Source of the DNA: Mycolicibacterium malmesburyense
GTDB taxonomy: Bacteria > Actinomycetota > Actinomycetes > Mycobacteriales > Mycobacteriaceae
Length of the DNA: 64,000 bases
NCBI RefSeq assembly: GCF_001050015.1
Contig: NZ_CVTB01000222.1
Coordinates: 1 to 64,000, forward strand
Direction: 5' to 3'
This document shows, piece after piece, positions 10,923 to 21,722 of the stretch (positions are counted from its first letter, which is position 1; each line of letters opens with the position of its first letter). The notes beneath the pieces were generated by a model. The model saw only the letters and a list, made by a program, of their open reading frames with translations, was not told where the DNA came from and made no database searches. Position numbers and translations under genes: made by a program.

Positions 10923-11864
10923 ATGAAGCTCGCGCGGCCCGATGTGTTCCATCCGCGCATCGTGCTGGCCGGCTGCCCCGCGTTACCGGAGGGCGACGGC
11001 GACGACGCCGGCCTGGTTTCGGCCCTGGGCAAGCACGGGTTGCATGCCCGCTGGTTGTCCTGGGACGACCCAGCGACGCTCGAGGCCGATCTGGTGATCC
11101 TGCGGGCGACGTGGGATTACATCGACCGCCTCGACGACTTCCTGTCGTGGACGCGGCGGGTCCGCAATCTGCTCAACCCGGCCCCCGTCGTGCCGTGGAA
11201 CACCGACAAGCGCTATCTGGCCGACCTCGCGGCCGCGGGGGTGCCGACGGTGCCGAGCCGGTTCTTCGCCCCCGGGGACACCGTGCGGCTGCCCAAGAGT
11301 GCCGAGGTCGTGGTCAAACCCGCCGTCGGTGTGGGATCGGTTGACACGCTTCGGTTTTCAGACCATAACGACGCGCGACGGCACGCCACCCGGCTGCTGG
11401 CCGAGGGGCGCAGCGTGTTGGTGCAACCCTACGACCCGCGGATCGAGGACGGCGAGACGGCGCTGGTTTTCATCGGGGGCGTGCAGTCGCATGCGTTCAC
11501 GAAGGGGCCGATCCTGCGAGAGCCCGGCGAGGCGCCGCAGTTCGACGAATCGGGCACCTATGCGCAGGAGACGCTGAGCCCCGCCGACCCCGACTTCGAG
11601 GTGTGGGACGTCGGGCAGGCGGCCCTGGCCGCGGCGGCCTCGCACCTCGAGTTGACCGTCGACGAGCTGCTCTATGCGCGGGTGGATGTCATCGGCGACC
11701 GCTCCGATCCGCGCGTGCTCGAAGTCGAACTGGTCGAGCCGTCGCTGGGCTGGATGCAGTTGGACGGCACGACGCGGGACCGGCAGCAGCGCGAGTTCGT
11801 GCTTGCCGTCGAGTCAGCTCTCGACCGGTTCGGGCTCGGCCCGCTCTCGCATCGACGCCCATAG
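10923..11864 (+). CDS. ATP-grasp domain protein, function unknown
   Basis: 313 aa. Features of an ATP-grasp ligase are visible: a Rossmann-like start (RIVLAGCPALPEGDGDDAG), WNTDKRYLADLAAAGVPTVP, the nucleotide-binding strand EVVVKPAVGVGS, and the late metal/phosphate region LYARVDVIGD...VLEVELVEPSLG. Such proteins resemble glutathione synthetase/RimK-type amide ligases, but no substrate can be assigned. It corresponds to Rv1455 by position. Its last 51 bp lie inside the 3' end of ctaA on the other strand. Confidence 0.85.
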   Translation: MKLARPDVFHPRIVLAGCPALPEGDGDDAGLVSALGKHGLHARWLSWDDPATLEADLVILRATWDYIDRLDDFLSWTRRVRNLLNPAPVVPWNTDKRYLADLAAAGVPTVPSRFFAPGDTVRLPKSAEVVVKPAVGVGSVDTLRFSDHNDARRHATRLLAEGRSVLVQPYDPRIEDGETALVFIGGVQSHAFTKGPILREPGEAPQFDESGTYAQETLSPADPDFEVWDVGQAALAAAASHLELTVDELLYARVDVIGDRSDPRVLEVELVEPSLGWMQLDGTTRDRQQREFVLAVESALDRFGLGPLSHRRP

Positions 11865-12764
11865 CGCGGCGGTCGCGGCGGTGCAGAGCGCGGCGCCCGC
11901 GACGTGTACAGCCACCAACGCGGCGGGCACGCCGGTGAAGAACTGCACCGTGCCGACGAGGCCCTGGGCGACCACCAGCCCGACGAGGACAGCCAGCCGC
12001 ACCAGCACCGGCCGGGACGCCCGCACGGCCAACAGCCCGAACCCAAGGCCGATGAGCAGCGACAGGTAGGCCACCATCAGCGCCGAATGCGCGTGCACCA
12101 GCGTGGTGATCTCCACCTCCAGTCGCGGGATCGTGCGGTCGACGCTCTTGTCTCCCGCGTGAGGGCCCGCGCCGGTGACCAGGGTGCCCGTCACCAGAAC
12201 GGCGGCCAGTGCCATGGCGCTGAGCAGTGCGAGTTGCCGCAGCGCCCTGGGCGCGCGCCGAACGAGGACCCCGTCGTCGGGCTCGCCGATCTTGACGAAC
12301 AGCAACACCGACAGCCAGACCATGGTCATCGACGCCAGCAGGTGGATGGCGACCGTCCACCACAGCAGGCCGGTCAGCACGGTGATGCCGCCGATCACCG
12401 CCTGAACCACCGTCGACGCCGGCATCAACCACGCATAGACGAGCACCTCGCGGCGGCGCCGAGCTCGGATCACGGCCAGCACGGCGACCGCGGCGGTCGC
12501 CACGACGAGGAAGGTGACCAGGCGGTTGCCGAATTCGACGACCTGGTGCACCACCGGGACCTCGGCGACCGGCACGGGGGTGAAGCTGCCGGGGAAACAC
12601 TGCGGCCAGGTCGGGCAGCCCAGGCCCGACGCGGTGACGCGGACGATCGCGCCCGTCACCGCGATCCCGCCCTGGGTCAGGATGACGAGGAGGGCGATGA
12701 CGCGCTGAACCCGCAGGCTGGGCAGCGGCAACAGATCGACCAGCCGCAGAAAGGCGCGTCGCAC
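11814..12764 (-). CDS. ctaA: heme A synthase (COX15/CtaA family)
   Basis: 316 aa, eight predicted membrane segments; oxidises the C8 methyl of heme O to the formyl group of heme A for cytochrome aa3 oxidase. It has the extracytoplasmic Cys pair in GLGCPTWPQCFPG and heme-ligand histidines in HQVVEFGNR, VAIHLLAS, LVHAHSAL and VAVHVAGA. GTG 12764 follows a TACGAT hexamer by 7 nt, so I prefer it to a TTG at 12788. The 3' end overlaps the convergent ATP-grasp gene by 51 bp, long for a tail-to-tail pair. Confidence 0.92.
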   Translation of the reverse strand: MRRAFLRLVDLLPLPSLRVQRVIALLVILTQGGIAVTGAIVRVTASGLGCPTWPQCFPGSFTPVPVAEVPVVHQVVEFGNRLVTFLVVATAAVAVLAVIRARRRREVLVYAWLMPASTVVQAVIGGITVLTGLLWWTVAIHLLASMTMVWLSVLLFVKIGEPDDGVLVRRAPRALRQLALLSAMALAAVLVTGTLVTGAGPHAGDKSVDRTIPRLEVEITTLVHAHSALMVAYLSLLIGLGFGLLAVRASRPVLVRLAVLVGLVVAQGLVGTVQFFTGVPAALVAVHVAGAALCTAATAALWASMRERAEPEPVES

Positions 12765-12771
12765 GGTTCCG

Positions 12772-12777
12772 ATCGTA
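12772..12777 (-). promoter_or_regulatory. -10 hexamer TACGAT for ctaA
   Basis: TACGAT on the minus strand ends 7 nt before the GTG at 12764 and supports that start. Confidence 0.4.
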
Positions 12778-12824
12778 GAGCAGCGCAACTACAAGCCGTA
12801 GTAGCGGGTCGTGCGGCTATCGGC

Positions 12825-13598
12825 TCAGGTGAAGCGGAACCATCGCAGCGCGCACAGGCCCGCGACCGCGCCCCAGACTGCGAGCACCAGAAGGCCGAAC
12901 CAGTCCACTGACAACGTCATCGCGCGTGTCAGCGCCTCGGTCAAAGCGCCGGACGGTGTCAACCGGGCCACCCATTGCGCCGCCGACGGCACCATCCCGC
13001 CTTCGAGCGTCAGGGCGCCGAGACCGGCGAAGACGAACCACAGCAGGTTCGCCAACGCGAGCACGATCTCCGCGCGGAGGGTGCCGCCCAGCAGCAGGCC
13101 CAGCGCGGCGAAACCGGCTGTGCCGAGGGCGATGATCGCCGCACCGAGGGCGAGCCCGGCAAGGTTTGGCCGCCACCCCAGCGCAAACCCTATGCCGCCC
13201 AACACGATCGCCTGCAGGAAGACGACGGCGACCACGGCCAGCGACTTGCCCGCGATGATGCCCCACACCGGAAGCGCCGTGGCGCCCAGCCGCTTCAACG
13301 CCCCATAGCGACGGTCGAAAGCCACCGCGATCGCCTGCCCGGTGAAGGCCGTCGAGATCACCGCGAGCGCCATGATCGCGGGTACGAACGTGGCGGCCCG
13401 GTTCGGGCCGAAGGACCCGAGCGGCATCAGCGTCAAACCCACCAGCAGCGTGATCGGGATGAACATGGTCAGCAGGAGCTGCTCGCCGTTGCGCAGCAGC
13501 AGCCGCAACTCCAACCCGAACTGTGCGGCAAGCATCTTCGGCACGGAAGCCGGGCCCGGATCCGGCGAAAAGGTACCCGGGGCAAAGCGATTCGTCAT
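12825..13598 (-). CDS. ABC-2 type transporter permease
   Basis: 257 aa with six hydrophobic segments; an ABC-2 membrane domain (RLLLRNGEQLLLTMFIPITL near the start, AFTGQAIAVAFDRRYGALKR in the middle). Its ATG shares one base with the stop of the ATPase gene (TGATG), so the two are coupled and surely form one exporter. The substrate is unknown; the position next to mptB is the same in M. tuberculosis (Rv1457c). The frame is open far upstream, but that part is a shadow of the ATPase. Confidence 0.9.
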   Translation of the reverse strand: MTNRFAPGTFSPDPGPASVPKMLAAQFGLELRLLLRNGEQLLLTMFIPITLLVGLTLMPLGSFGPNRAATFVPAIMALAVISTAFTGQAIAVAFDRRYGALKRLGATALPVWGIIAGKSLAVVAVVFLQAIVLGGIGFALGWRPNLAGLALGAAIIALGTAGFAALGLLLGGTLRAEIVLALANLLWFVFAGLGALTLEGGMVPSAAQWVARLTPSGALTEALTRAMTLSVDWFGLLVLAVWGAVAGLCALRWFRFT

Positions 13599-14545
13599 CA
13601 GGGCCGCAACTCCCGCCCGGTCAGGTCGAGGAACACGTCCTCGAGGCTTCGCTGTTCGACGCGCATGTCGGTGGCCAGCACGTCCAGGCGTGCGCACCAC
13701 GCCGTCACCGTCGCCAGCACCTGCGGGTTGATCGCACCCTCGACCAGGTATTCGCCCGGCGCGGTCTCGATCGCCTGGTAGGTCTCGGGCAGCGCGGACA
13801 CCAGCAATGACAGATCGAGCTTGCGCGGAGCGCGGAACCGCAACTGGTTCTCCGCGCCGCTGCGCATCAGCTCCTCGGGCGTGCCGGTGGCGACCGGGAC
13901 ACCGTGGTCGATGATCATGATGCGGTCGGCCAGCTCCTCGGCCTCGGTGAGCTGATGGGTCGTGAGCACCACTGTCACGCCGTCGCGACGCAGCCCATCG
14001 ATCAACTCCCACACCACGATTCGCGCGTGCGCGTCCATGCCCGCGGTGGGCTCGTCGAGGAACACCAGTTCCGGTCGGCCGACCACCGCGCACGCGAGTG
14101 CCAGCCGCTGCTGCTGCCCTCCGGACAACCGCCGGTAGGTGGTGCGCGCCGCCTCGGTCAGCCCGAGGGTCTCCATCAGCCATGCGGGATCGAGCGGGTT
14201 GGCCGCATAGGAGGCCACCAGGTCGAGCATCTCGCCGGCGCGGGCGGCCGGATATCCGCCGCCGCCCTGCAACATCACGCCGATGCGCTCCCGAAGCCGG
14301 GCGTTGTCGCCGAACGGGTCCAGGCCGAGGATCTCGATGGTGCCCGAGTCGGGTTTGATGAAGCCCTCGCACATCTCGACCGTCGTGGTCTTGCCCGCGC
14401 CGTTGGGCCCGAGGAGCGCGAACACCTCGGCGGCGTGCACTTCGAGGTCGAGCTCGGACACCGCGACGGTCGACCCGTAGCGCTTCGTGACCCCGCTCAG
14501 GCGCACGGGGGCGGGGGACGACGCCCCGGATCCAGAGTGGGTCAC
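13598..14545 (-). CDS. ABC transporter ATP-binding protein (DrrA-like)
   Basis: 315 aa. Walker A is LLGPNGAGKTTTVEM (about residue 45), the signature LSGGQQQRLALACA, Walker B LVFLDEPTAGMD, and the H-loop TTHQLTEAE; a C-terminal tail of about 90 residues (SLEDVFLDLTGREL) is typical of drug or lipid exporters of the DrrA/CcmA type. It overlaps the mptB frame by 4 bp upstream and the permease by 1 bp downstream. Rv1458c by position. Confidence 0.92.
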   Translation of the reverse strand: MTHSGSGASSPAPVRLSGVTKRYGSTVAVSELDLEVHAAEVFALLGPNGAGKTTTVEMCEGFIKPDSGTIEILGLDPFGDNARLRERIGVMLQGGGGYPAARAGEMLDLVASYAANPLDPAWLMETLGLTEAARTTYRRLSGGQQQRLALACAVVGRPELVFLDEPTAGMDAHARIVVWELIDGLRRDGVTVVLTTHQLTEAEELADRIMIIDHGVPVATGTPEELMRSGAENQLRFRAPRKLDLSLLVSALPETYQAIETAPGEYLVEGAINPQVLATVTAWCARLDVLATDMRVEQRSLEDVFLDLTGRELRP

Positions 14546-16248
14546 GGAGACTCAGCGTAAGCGTCGGGCCGCACGGGTTGTGGCGGCGGTGGTGACGGCT
14601 GCTCGTGCGGCGGGGTCGTCACGCTGCGCCAGGGCAACCGGTTGTAGGTGAGCAGGATCAGCGCCACGACGATCACGGTGCTGGCCGCGGTCGCGAGCAG
14701 GATCTGGAAAACCGTGAACCGGTCACCGTTGGCGGTGGGTCCGAAGATGCCGACGGCGAGCGTCACCACGATCGTGGTGCTCCGGAACGCGGGCCGGGTG
14801 GCCCACGCCGCGAGCGGGAGCACGGCCCACAGCACGTACCAGGGCTGGACCACCGGGAACAGCAGCACCGTCATGCCCAGCGCGACGCCGAGCCCGCCCA
14901 CCGGGTGCAGACGTCCCCGCAGGACCAGCAGCAGCAGCCAGGTCACCAGGATCGCGATGATGAACACGCCGATCGCACGGGTCAGGCCCAGCACGGCGGT
15001 GGTGTGGTCGCCCAGGCCGAGCAGGATGCCGACCTGACCGGTGCCCAGGGCCAGCAGGGTGGGCAGCGACATCCAACTGCGCACGACGTTGGCCGTGCCC
15101 AGCGTGTTGAGCCAGCCGAACCCGAGCCCGCTGGCCCACCCGATGAGCGCCATCACGACGACCGAGACGGCCGTCAGCGAACCGCCGGCCAGGAAGAACG
15201 CCTTGACGGTGCCGCCCCACCGGCAGGCCAGCGCCATCGCCACGAATCCGAGGGCCAGCAGCGACGGCAGTTTGACCTGCGAGGACAGCGTGATCAGCAC
15301 GACGCCGACCAGCAGCGTCGACACCGGCCACCACCGCGTCCACTGCTCGCGGTCGTGCGGCCAGGACAGCGGTCGGGGAAGCAGCGGCGTGGCGGCATCG
15401 ACGCCGCGCAGCGCGAACTCGGTGCCCGCGAGCATCAGGCCCAGCATCAGCGCCTCGTTGTGGATGCCCCCGACCAGATGCATGATCAGCAGCGGGTTGG
15501 CGGCGCCCAGCCACAGCGCGCTGACCTCGGCCACACCGCAGCGTCGGGCGAGGCGCGGGGTCGCCCACACGATCAGTCCCACGCCCAGCAGCACGACCAG
15601 TCGGTGGCACAGCACCGCGGCGACGATGTTCTCGCCGGTCAACGCCGAAATGCCCTGACCGATCCACAGGAACAGCGGCCCGTAAGGCGCGGGAGTCTCG
15701 CGCCACATGTTCGGCACCGAGAGTGTGAACACGTGGTCCAAGCCCAGGCCGGTGGCCGGCCCGACCCGATACGGGTCGAGGCCTTTGACGCCGATCTCGC
15801 TCTGTGCCAGGTAGGAGTACACGTCCCGGCTGTACATCGGCGGTGCGAGCAGCAGCGGCAGCACCCACAACCACAACAGCCGGTCCAGTTGGCTGCGCGA
15901 CATGCGCCGGTCACCGAGGGTGAAGCGGCCCAGCATCAGCCAGGCCAGCGCCATCATCACCGCGCCGGTGGTGGTCATGGTCAACGACACGGTCTGGAGA
16001 CGCGACGGCAGGTTGAGCAACCGGACACCGAACGTCGGATCCTGGACCACCGGCCTGGCGCCGACGCCGAGAGCGCCGATCGCCATCAGGACGGTGCCCG
16101 CCGCCCCGAACAGCCGGGTCCGGCGCAGGGCGATGACCTCGGCATCGTTGAGGGGCGAGCCCACGGGGCGTTCGTCGGCGTGCCAACGGGCGATCGACGA
16201 GCTGAACGAGGGGAGGCGGGCTGCCACCTCAGCAGCGTAACCGCCCAT
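14542..16248 (-). CDS. mptB: alpha-(1->6)-mannopyranosyltransferase (GT-C family)
   Basis: 568 aa polytopic membrane enzyme with about 13 hydrophobic segments. GT-C enzymes use decaprenylphosphoryl mannose; MptB adds the proximal alpha-1,6 mannose core of lipomannan/LAM. The first periplasmic loop carries the acidic motif PPMYSRDVYSYLAQSEIG with the catalytic-type Asp, followed by GLDPYRVGPATGLG. The C-terminus is a Pro-rich cytosolic tail (HEQPSPPPPQPV). ATG 16248; a TAGCGT hexamer 15 nt upstream could be its -10. Divergent from sufR. Confidence 0.9.
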   Translation of the reverse strand: MGGYAAEVAARLPSFSSSIARWHADERPVGSPLNDAEVIALRRTRLFGAAGTVLMAIGALGVGARPVVQDPTFGVRLLNLPSRLQTVSLTMTTTGAVMMALAWLMLGRFTLGDRRMSRSQLDRLLWLWVLPLLLAPPMYSRDVYSYLAQSEIGVKGLDPYRVGPATGLGLDHVFTLSVPNMWRETPAPYGPLFLWIGQGISALTGENIVAAVLCHRLVVLLGVGLIVWATPRLARRCGVAEVSALWLGAANPLLIMHLVGGIHNEALMLGLMLAGTEFALRGVDAATPLLPRPLSWPHDREQWTRWWPVSTLLVGVVLITLSSQVKLPSLLALGFVAMALACRWGGTVKAFFLAGGSLTAVSVVVMALIGWASGLGFGWLNTLGTANVVRSWMSLPTLLALGTGQVGILLGLGDHTTAVLGLTRAIGVFIIAILVTWLLLLVLRGRLHPVGGLGVALGMTVLLFPVVQPWYVLWAVLPLAAWATRPAFRSTTIVVTLAVGIFGPTANGDRFTVFQILLATAASTVIVVALILLTYNRLPWRSVTTPPHEQPSPPPPQPVRPDAYAESP

Positions 16249-16282
16249 GTTATGGCTCTTGTCACGCTAAGGGTGCCCTTGC

Positions 16283-16312
16283 TTTACACCACTTTCCGAA
16301 TTCCGTCACAAT
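16283..16312 (+). promoter_or_regulatory. sufR promoter, probably leaderless
   Basis: TTTACA (16283-16288) and CACAAT (16307-16312) are separated by 18 bp. The latter ends 6 nt before the GTG at 16319, so transcription would begin at or near the start codon. Confidence 0.4.
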
Positions 16313-16329
16313 AGTGTTGTGAAATTCGG
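16296..16329. promoter_or_regulatory. nested inverted repeats over the sufR promoter and start (candidate SufR operator)
   Basis: Outer arms CCGAATT (16296-16302) and AATTCGG (16323-16329) enclose inner arms TCACAA (16306-16311) and TTGTGA (16317-16322). The site covers the -10 and the GTG start. SufR represses its own operon in M. tuberculosis and cyanobacteria; binding here is inferred. Confidence 0.55.
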
Positions 16330-17044
16330 TCCGGAGGCGGGAGCCGATCGCCACACGCGTGGGGCGATCGTGCAGTTGCTGCTCGAATCCGGACCCATCA
16401 CCGCCGGTGAGATCGGCGAACGACTCGGAATCTCAGCCGCCGGGGTGCGTCGCCACCTCGACGCGTTGATGGAGGCCGGCGACGCTCAGGCCAGCGCGGC
16501 GGCGGCCTGGCAGCACACCGGTCGCGGCAGGCCCGCGAAGCGGTATCGCCTCACCGCGGCGGGTCGCGCCAAGCTCGGCCACGCCTATGACGACCTGGCC
16601 GCGGCGGCCATCCGCCAGCTCCGCGAGATCGGCGGCGACGACGCCGTTCGGAACTTCGCCCGCCGGCGGATCGACGGGATCCTGGCGGGAGTAACCGAGG
16701 GCCCCGATGACGTTGCATCTAAGGCCGACCGGGTCGCCGACGCGCTGACCGAGGCCGGCTATGCGACGACTGTGACGTCGGTGGCACCGACGCCTGGATC
16801 CATCCGCGGAATTCAGCTGTGTCAGCATCACTGTCCGGTCTCACACGTCGCGGAGGAGTTCCCCGAGCTGTGCGAGACCGAGCGTGAGGCCTTCGCGGAG
16901 ATTCTGGGAACCCACGTGCAGAGGCTCGCCACCATCGTCAACGGCGACTGCGCCTGCACCACGCACGTACCCCTGGTCGAAAAGATCAGTGCTTCAGCCC
17001 CAACCAACAAAGCCCCAACTACCAAGCAAGGAGCGTCGAGATGA
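16319..17044 (+). CDS. sufR: SufR, Fe-S cluster-sensing repressor of the suf operon
   Basis: 241 aa. The N-terminal winged helix-turn-helix reads [20 protein letters not shown] (about residues 24-43). The C-terminal half has the cluster-ligand Cys pattern CQHHC, then ELCETE, then [11 protein letters not shown]. In its family a [4Fe-4S] form represses the suf operon and loss of the cluster relieves it. GTG 16319 sits inside a nested palindrome. The stop overlaps sufB by 4 bp, so regulator and assembly genes share one mRNA. Confidence 0.94.
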   Translation: MKFGPEAGADRHTRGAIVQLLLESGPITAGEIGERLGISAAGVRRHLDALMEAGDAQASAAAAWQHTGRGRPAKRYRLTAAGRAKLGHAYDDLAAAAIRQLREIGGDDAVRNFARRRIDGILAGVTEGPDDVASKADRVADALTEAGYATTVTSVAPTPGSIRGIQLCQHHCPVSHVAEEFPELCETEREAFAEILGTHVQRLATIVNGDCACTTHVPLVEKISASAPTNKAPTTKQGASR

Positions 17045-18486
17045 CGACGACACCCGAGGTCCACAAGGTAGGCGAACCGCTCAGCCAGGACGAGGCCATC
17101 GCCTCGCTGAGCCGGTACGGCTACGGCTGGGTGGACTCCGACGTCGCGGGCGCCAGCGCGCAGCGCGGGCTGTCCGAAGCGGTGGTGCGTGACATCTCCG
17201 CCAAGAAGAACGAGCCGCAGTGGATGCTCGACATCCGGTTGAAGGCGCTGCGCACGTTCGACAAGAAGCCGATGCCGAACTGGGGATCGAACCTCGAGGG
17301 CATCGACTTCGACAACATCAAGTACTTCGTGCGCTCGACCGAGAAGCAGGCAGCCACGTGGGACGACCTGCCCGAGGACATCCGCAACACCTACGACAAG
17401 CTGGGCATCCCGGAAGCGGAGAAGCAGCGCCTGGTCTCCGGTGTCGCGGCTCAGTACGAGTCCGAGGTGGTCTACCACCAGATCCGCGAGGACCTCGAAG
17501 CCCAGGGCGTCATCTTCCTCGACACCGACACCGCGCTGCGCGAGCACCCGGAGATCTTCAAGCAGTACTTCGGCACCGTGATCCCGGCCGGCGACAACAA
17601 GTTCTCCGCGCTCAACACCGCCGTCTGGTCGGGCGGTTCGTTCATCTACGTGCCGCCCGGCGTGCACGTCGACATCCCGCTGCAGGCCTACTTCCGGATC
17701 AACACCGAGAACATGGGCCAGTTCGAGCGCACGCTGATCATCGTGGACGAGGGTGCCTACGTGCACTATGTCGAGGGCTGTACGGCGCCGATCTACAAGA
17801 GCGACTCGCTGCACTCCGCGGTCGTGGAGATCATCGTCAAGTCCGGCGGCCGTTGCCGGTACACGACCATCCAGAACTGGTCGAGCAACGTCTACAACCT
17901 GGTCACCAAGCGGGCCCGGGCCGAAGCCGGCGCGACGATGGAGTGGGTCGACGGCAACATCGGTTCCAAGGTCACGATGAAGTACCCCGCGGTGTGGATG
18001 ACCGGTGAGCACGCCCGCGGTGAGGTCCTCTCGGTGGCATTCGCCGGCGAGGGGCAGCACCAGGACACCGGCGCCAAGATGCTGCACCTGGCGCCGAACA
18101 CGTCGAGCAACATCGTGTCCAAGTCCGTCGCCCGCGGCGGCGGCCGCGCCTCCTACCGCGGCCTGGTCCAGGTGAACAAGGGCGCCCACGGTTCGCGTTC
18201 GAGCGTGAAATGCGATGCGCTGCTTGTCGATACGATCAGCCGCTCCGACACCTATCCCTACGTCGACATCCGCGAGGACGACGTCACGATGGGCCACGAG
18301 GCCACGGTGTCGAAGGTCAGCGAGGATCAGCTGTTCTACCTGATGAGCCGCGGCCTGACCGAGGACGAGGCGATGGCGATGGTCGTGCGCGGCTTCGTCG
18401 AGCCGATCGCCAAGGAGCTTCCGATGGAGTACGCGCTGGAGCTCAACCGGCTCATCGAGCTGCAGATGGAAGGCGCGGTGGGCTAG
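17041..18486 (+). CDS. sufB: Fe-S cluster assembly scaffold SufB
   Basis: 481 aa, the normal length of an intein-free SufB; the M. tuberculosis homologue carries an intein and this one does not. SufB forms the SufBC2D scaffold on which clusters are built. The C-terminal half has the beta-helix repeats and the conserved VGFxEP-like end ([20 protein letters not shown]). Conserved Cys residues include those in [15 protein letters not shown] and [19 protein letters not shown] lies just upstream of ATG 17041, which overlaps the sufR stop. Confidence 0.96.
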   Translation: MTTTPEVHKVGEPLSQDEAIASLSRYGYGWVDSDVAGASAQRGLSEAVVRDISAKKNEPQWMLDIRLKALRTFDKKPMPNWGSNLEGIDFDNIKYFVRSTEKQAATWDDLPEDIRNTYDKLGIPEAEKQRLVSGVAAQYESEVVYHQIREDLEAQGVIFLDTDTALREHPEIFKQYFGTVIPAGDNKFSALNTAVWSGGSFIYVPPGVHVDIPLQAYFRINTENMGQFERTLIIVDEGAYVHYVEGCTAPIYKSDSLHSAVVEIIVKSGGRCRYTTIQNWSSNVYNLVTKRARAEAGATMEWVDGNIGSKVTMKYPAVWMTGEHARGEVLSVAFAGEGQHQDTGAKMLHLAPNTSSNIVSKSVARGGGRASYRGLVQVNKGAHGSRSSVKCDALLVDTISRSDTYPYVDIREDDVTMGHEATVSKVSEDQLFYLMSRGLTEDEAMAMVVRGFVEPIAKELPMEYALELNRLIELQMEGAVG

Positions 18487-19685
18487 TGACGGCACAGAAT
18501 CTGGCTGCGGCGGCAGAAGGGACACCGGCGGGCTCGGCACTGAACAAGGGCGAGATCTTCACCTCCTTCGACGTGAACGCCTTCGAGGTGCCCGGCGGTC
18601 GCGACGAGATCTGGCGGTTCACACCGCTCAAGCGCCTGCGTGGTCTGCACGACGGCTCGGCTGTCGCCTCCGGTAGCGCGGCCATCACCGTGGGCGAGCG
18701 GCCCGGCGTCACCGTCGAGACGGTGGGCCGCGACGACGCGCGGCTCGGCGAGGGTGGCGCCCCAGCGGACCGCGTTGCGGCGCAGGCATACTCGTCGTTC
18801 GACGCCGCGACCATCGTCACGGTCGCCCGTGACACCGAGATCGCCGAACCCATCGAGGTCGACATCGCCGGTCCGGGTGAGGGCGCGGTGGCCTACGGAC
18901 ACTTGCAGATCCGCGTCGAGGAGCTCTCGCGGGCGATCGTCGTCGTGGACCTGCGCGGCAGCGGAACCTACGCCGACAACGTCGAGATCATCGTCGGCGA
19001 CTCGGCGGGTCTCGGCGTGATCTGGATCGCCGACTGGGCCGACGACATGGTGAACGTCAGCGCGCACCACGCGCGCCTCGGCAAGGACGCGGTGCTCGGC
19101 CACGTCAATGTCACCCTCGGCGGAGACGTCGTGCGGACGACGGCCAACGTGCGCTTCACCGCGCCCGGCGGCGACGCCAAGATGCTCGGCACCTACTTCG
19201 CCGACGACGGTCAGCACTTCGAGTCGCGGCTGCTGGTCGACCATGCCCATCCGAACTGTAAGTCCGACGTGCTGTACAAGGGTGCGCTGCAGGGGGATCC
19301 GGAATCCAATCGACCCGATGCGCACGCGGTGTGGATCGGCGACGTGCTGATCCGCGCGGAGGCCACCGGCACCGACACCTTCGAGGTGAACCGCAACCTG
19401 CTGCTCACCGACGGCGCGCGCGCCGACTCGGTGCCCAACCTCGAGATCGAGACGGGCGAGATCATCGGCGCCGGACACGCCAGTGCCACCGGACGTTTCG
19501 ACGACGAGCAGTTGTTCTACCTGCAGGCGCGCGGCATCCCCGAAGATCAGGCGCGGCGCCTGGTGGTACGCGGTTTCTTCAACGAGATCATCGCGAAGAT
19601 CGCCGTACCCGCGGTGCGCGAGCGCCTGACCGAAGCAATTGAACGAGAACTAGCGATCACGGAATCGAGAACAGTCCAATCATGA
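18486..19685 (+). CDS. sufD: Fe-S cluster assembly protein SufD
   Basis: 399 aa paralogue of SufB and its partner in the SufBC2D scaffold. The start is the GTG at 18486, which shares its G with the sufB TAG; the longer open frame upstream is a shadow of sufB. The C-terminal signature GHASATGRFDDEQLFYLQAR followed by GIPEDQARRLVVRGFFNE is the family's. Its stop overlaps the ATG of sufC by 4 bp. Confidence 0.95.
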   Translation: MTAQNLAAAAEGTPAGSALNKGEIFTSFDVNAFEVPGGRDEIWRFTPLKRLRGLHDGSAVASGSAAITVGERPGVTVETVGRDDARLGEGGAPADRVAAQAYSSFDAATIVTVARDTEIAEPIEVDIAGPGEGAVAYGHLQIRVEELSRAIVVVDLRGSGTYADNVEIIVGDSAGLGVIWIADWADDMVNVSAHHARLGKDAVLGHVNVTLGGDVVRTTANVRFTAPGGDAKMLGTYFADDGQHFESRLLVDHAHPNCKSDVLYKGALQGDPESNRPDAHAVWIGDVLIRAEATGTDTFEVNRNLLLTDGARADSVPNLEIETGEIIGAGHASATGRFDDEQLFYLQARGIPEDQARRLVVRGFFNEIIAKIAVPAVRERLTEAIERELAITESRTVQS

Positions 19686-20452
19686 CCACACTGGAAATCA
19701 AAGACCTGCACGTCTCGGTGCAGACCCCGGAACAGACCGAGATCCCGATCCTCAAGGGTGTCGACCTGACCGTGAAGTCGGGGGAGACCCACGCGGTGAT
19801 GGGACCGAACGGTTCGGGCAAGTCCACGCTTTCGTATGCGATCGCCGGCCATCCCAAGTACACGGTGACGTCCGGTTCGATCACGCTGGACGGCCAGGAC
19901 GTGCTCGAGATGAGCATCGACGAGCGCGCCCGCGCCGGGCTGTTCCTCGCGATGCAGTATCCGGTCGAGGTGCCGGGGGTGTCGATGTCGAACTTCCTGC
20001 GCACCGCCGCGACGGCCGTGCGCGGTGAGGCGCCGAAGCTGAGGCACTGGGTCAAAGAGGTCAAGACCGCGATGAGCGACCTCGACATCGACACGTCGTT
20101 CTCCGAACGCAGTGTCAACGAAGGGTTCTCGGGCGGCGAGAAGAAGCGCCACGAGATCCTGCAGCTGTCGCTGCTCAAGCCGAAGATCGCGATCCTCGAC
20201 GAGACCGACTCGGGTCTGGACGTCGACGCGCTACGGGTGGTCAGCGAGGGCGTCAATCGCTACGCCGAGACCGAGAACGGCGGCGTGCTGCTGATCACGC
20301 ACTACACCCGCATCCTGCGCTACATCCAGCCGCAGTTCGTCCACGTGTTCGTCGACGGCCGCATCGTCACCTCCGGTGGCCCGGAGCTCGCCGACGAGCT
20401 CGAGGAGCACGGCTATGTCCAGTTCACGCAGACGGCGGCCGCGGAGGCGTAA
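19682..20452 (+). CDS. sufC: Fe-S assembly ATPase SufC
   Basis: 256 aa ABC-type ATPase that powers the SufBCD scaffold. Walker A MGPNGSGKSTLSYAI (about residue 40), signature FSGGEKKRHEILQL and Walker B AILDETDSGLDVDAL are intact; the unusual ETDSGLD form is typical of SufC. It overlaps sufD by 4 bp and is followed by sufS after 3 bp. Confidence 0.96.
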   Translation: MTTLEIKDLHVSVQTPEQTEIPILKGVDLTVKSGETHAVMGPNGSGKSTLSYAIAGHPKYTVTSGSITLDGQDVLEMSIDERARAGLFLAMQYPVEVPGVSMSNFLRTAATAVRGEAPKLRHWVKEVKTAMSDLDIDTSFSERSVNEGFSGGEKKRHEILQLSLLKPKIAILDETDSGLDVDALRVVSEGVNRYAETENGGVLLITHYTRILRYIQPQFVHVFVDGRIVTSGGPELADELEEHGYVQFTQTAAAEA

Positions 20453-21721
<1,269 letters not shown>

Positions 21722-21722
21722 C

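Noticed and set aside
14605..16314. 569-codon open frame on the plus strand
   Set aside because: Antisense shadow of mptB, mostly Gln/Arg/His.
16828..18540. 570-codon open frame on the minus strand
   Set aside because: Antisense shadow of sufB.
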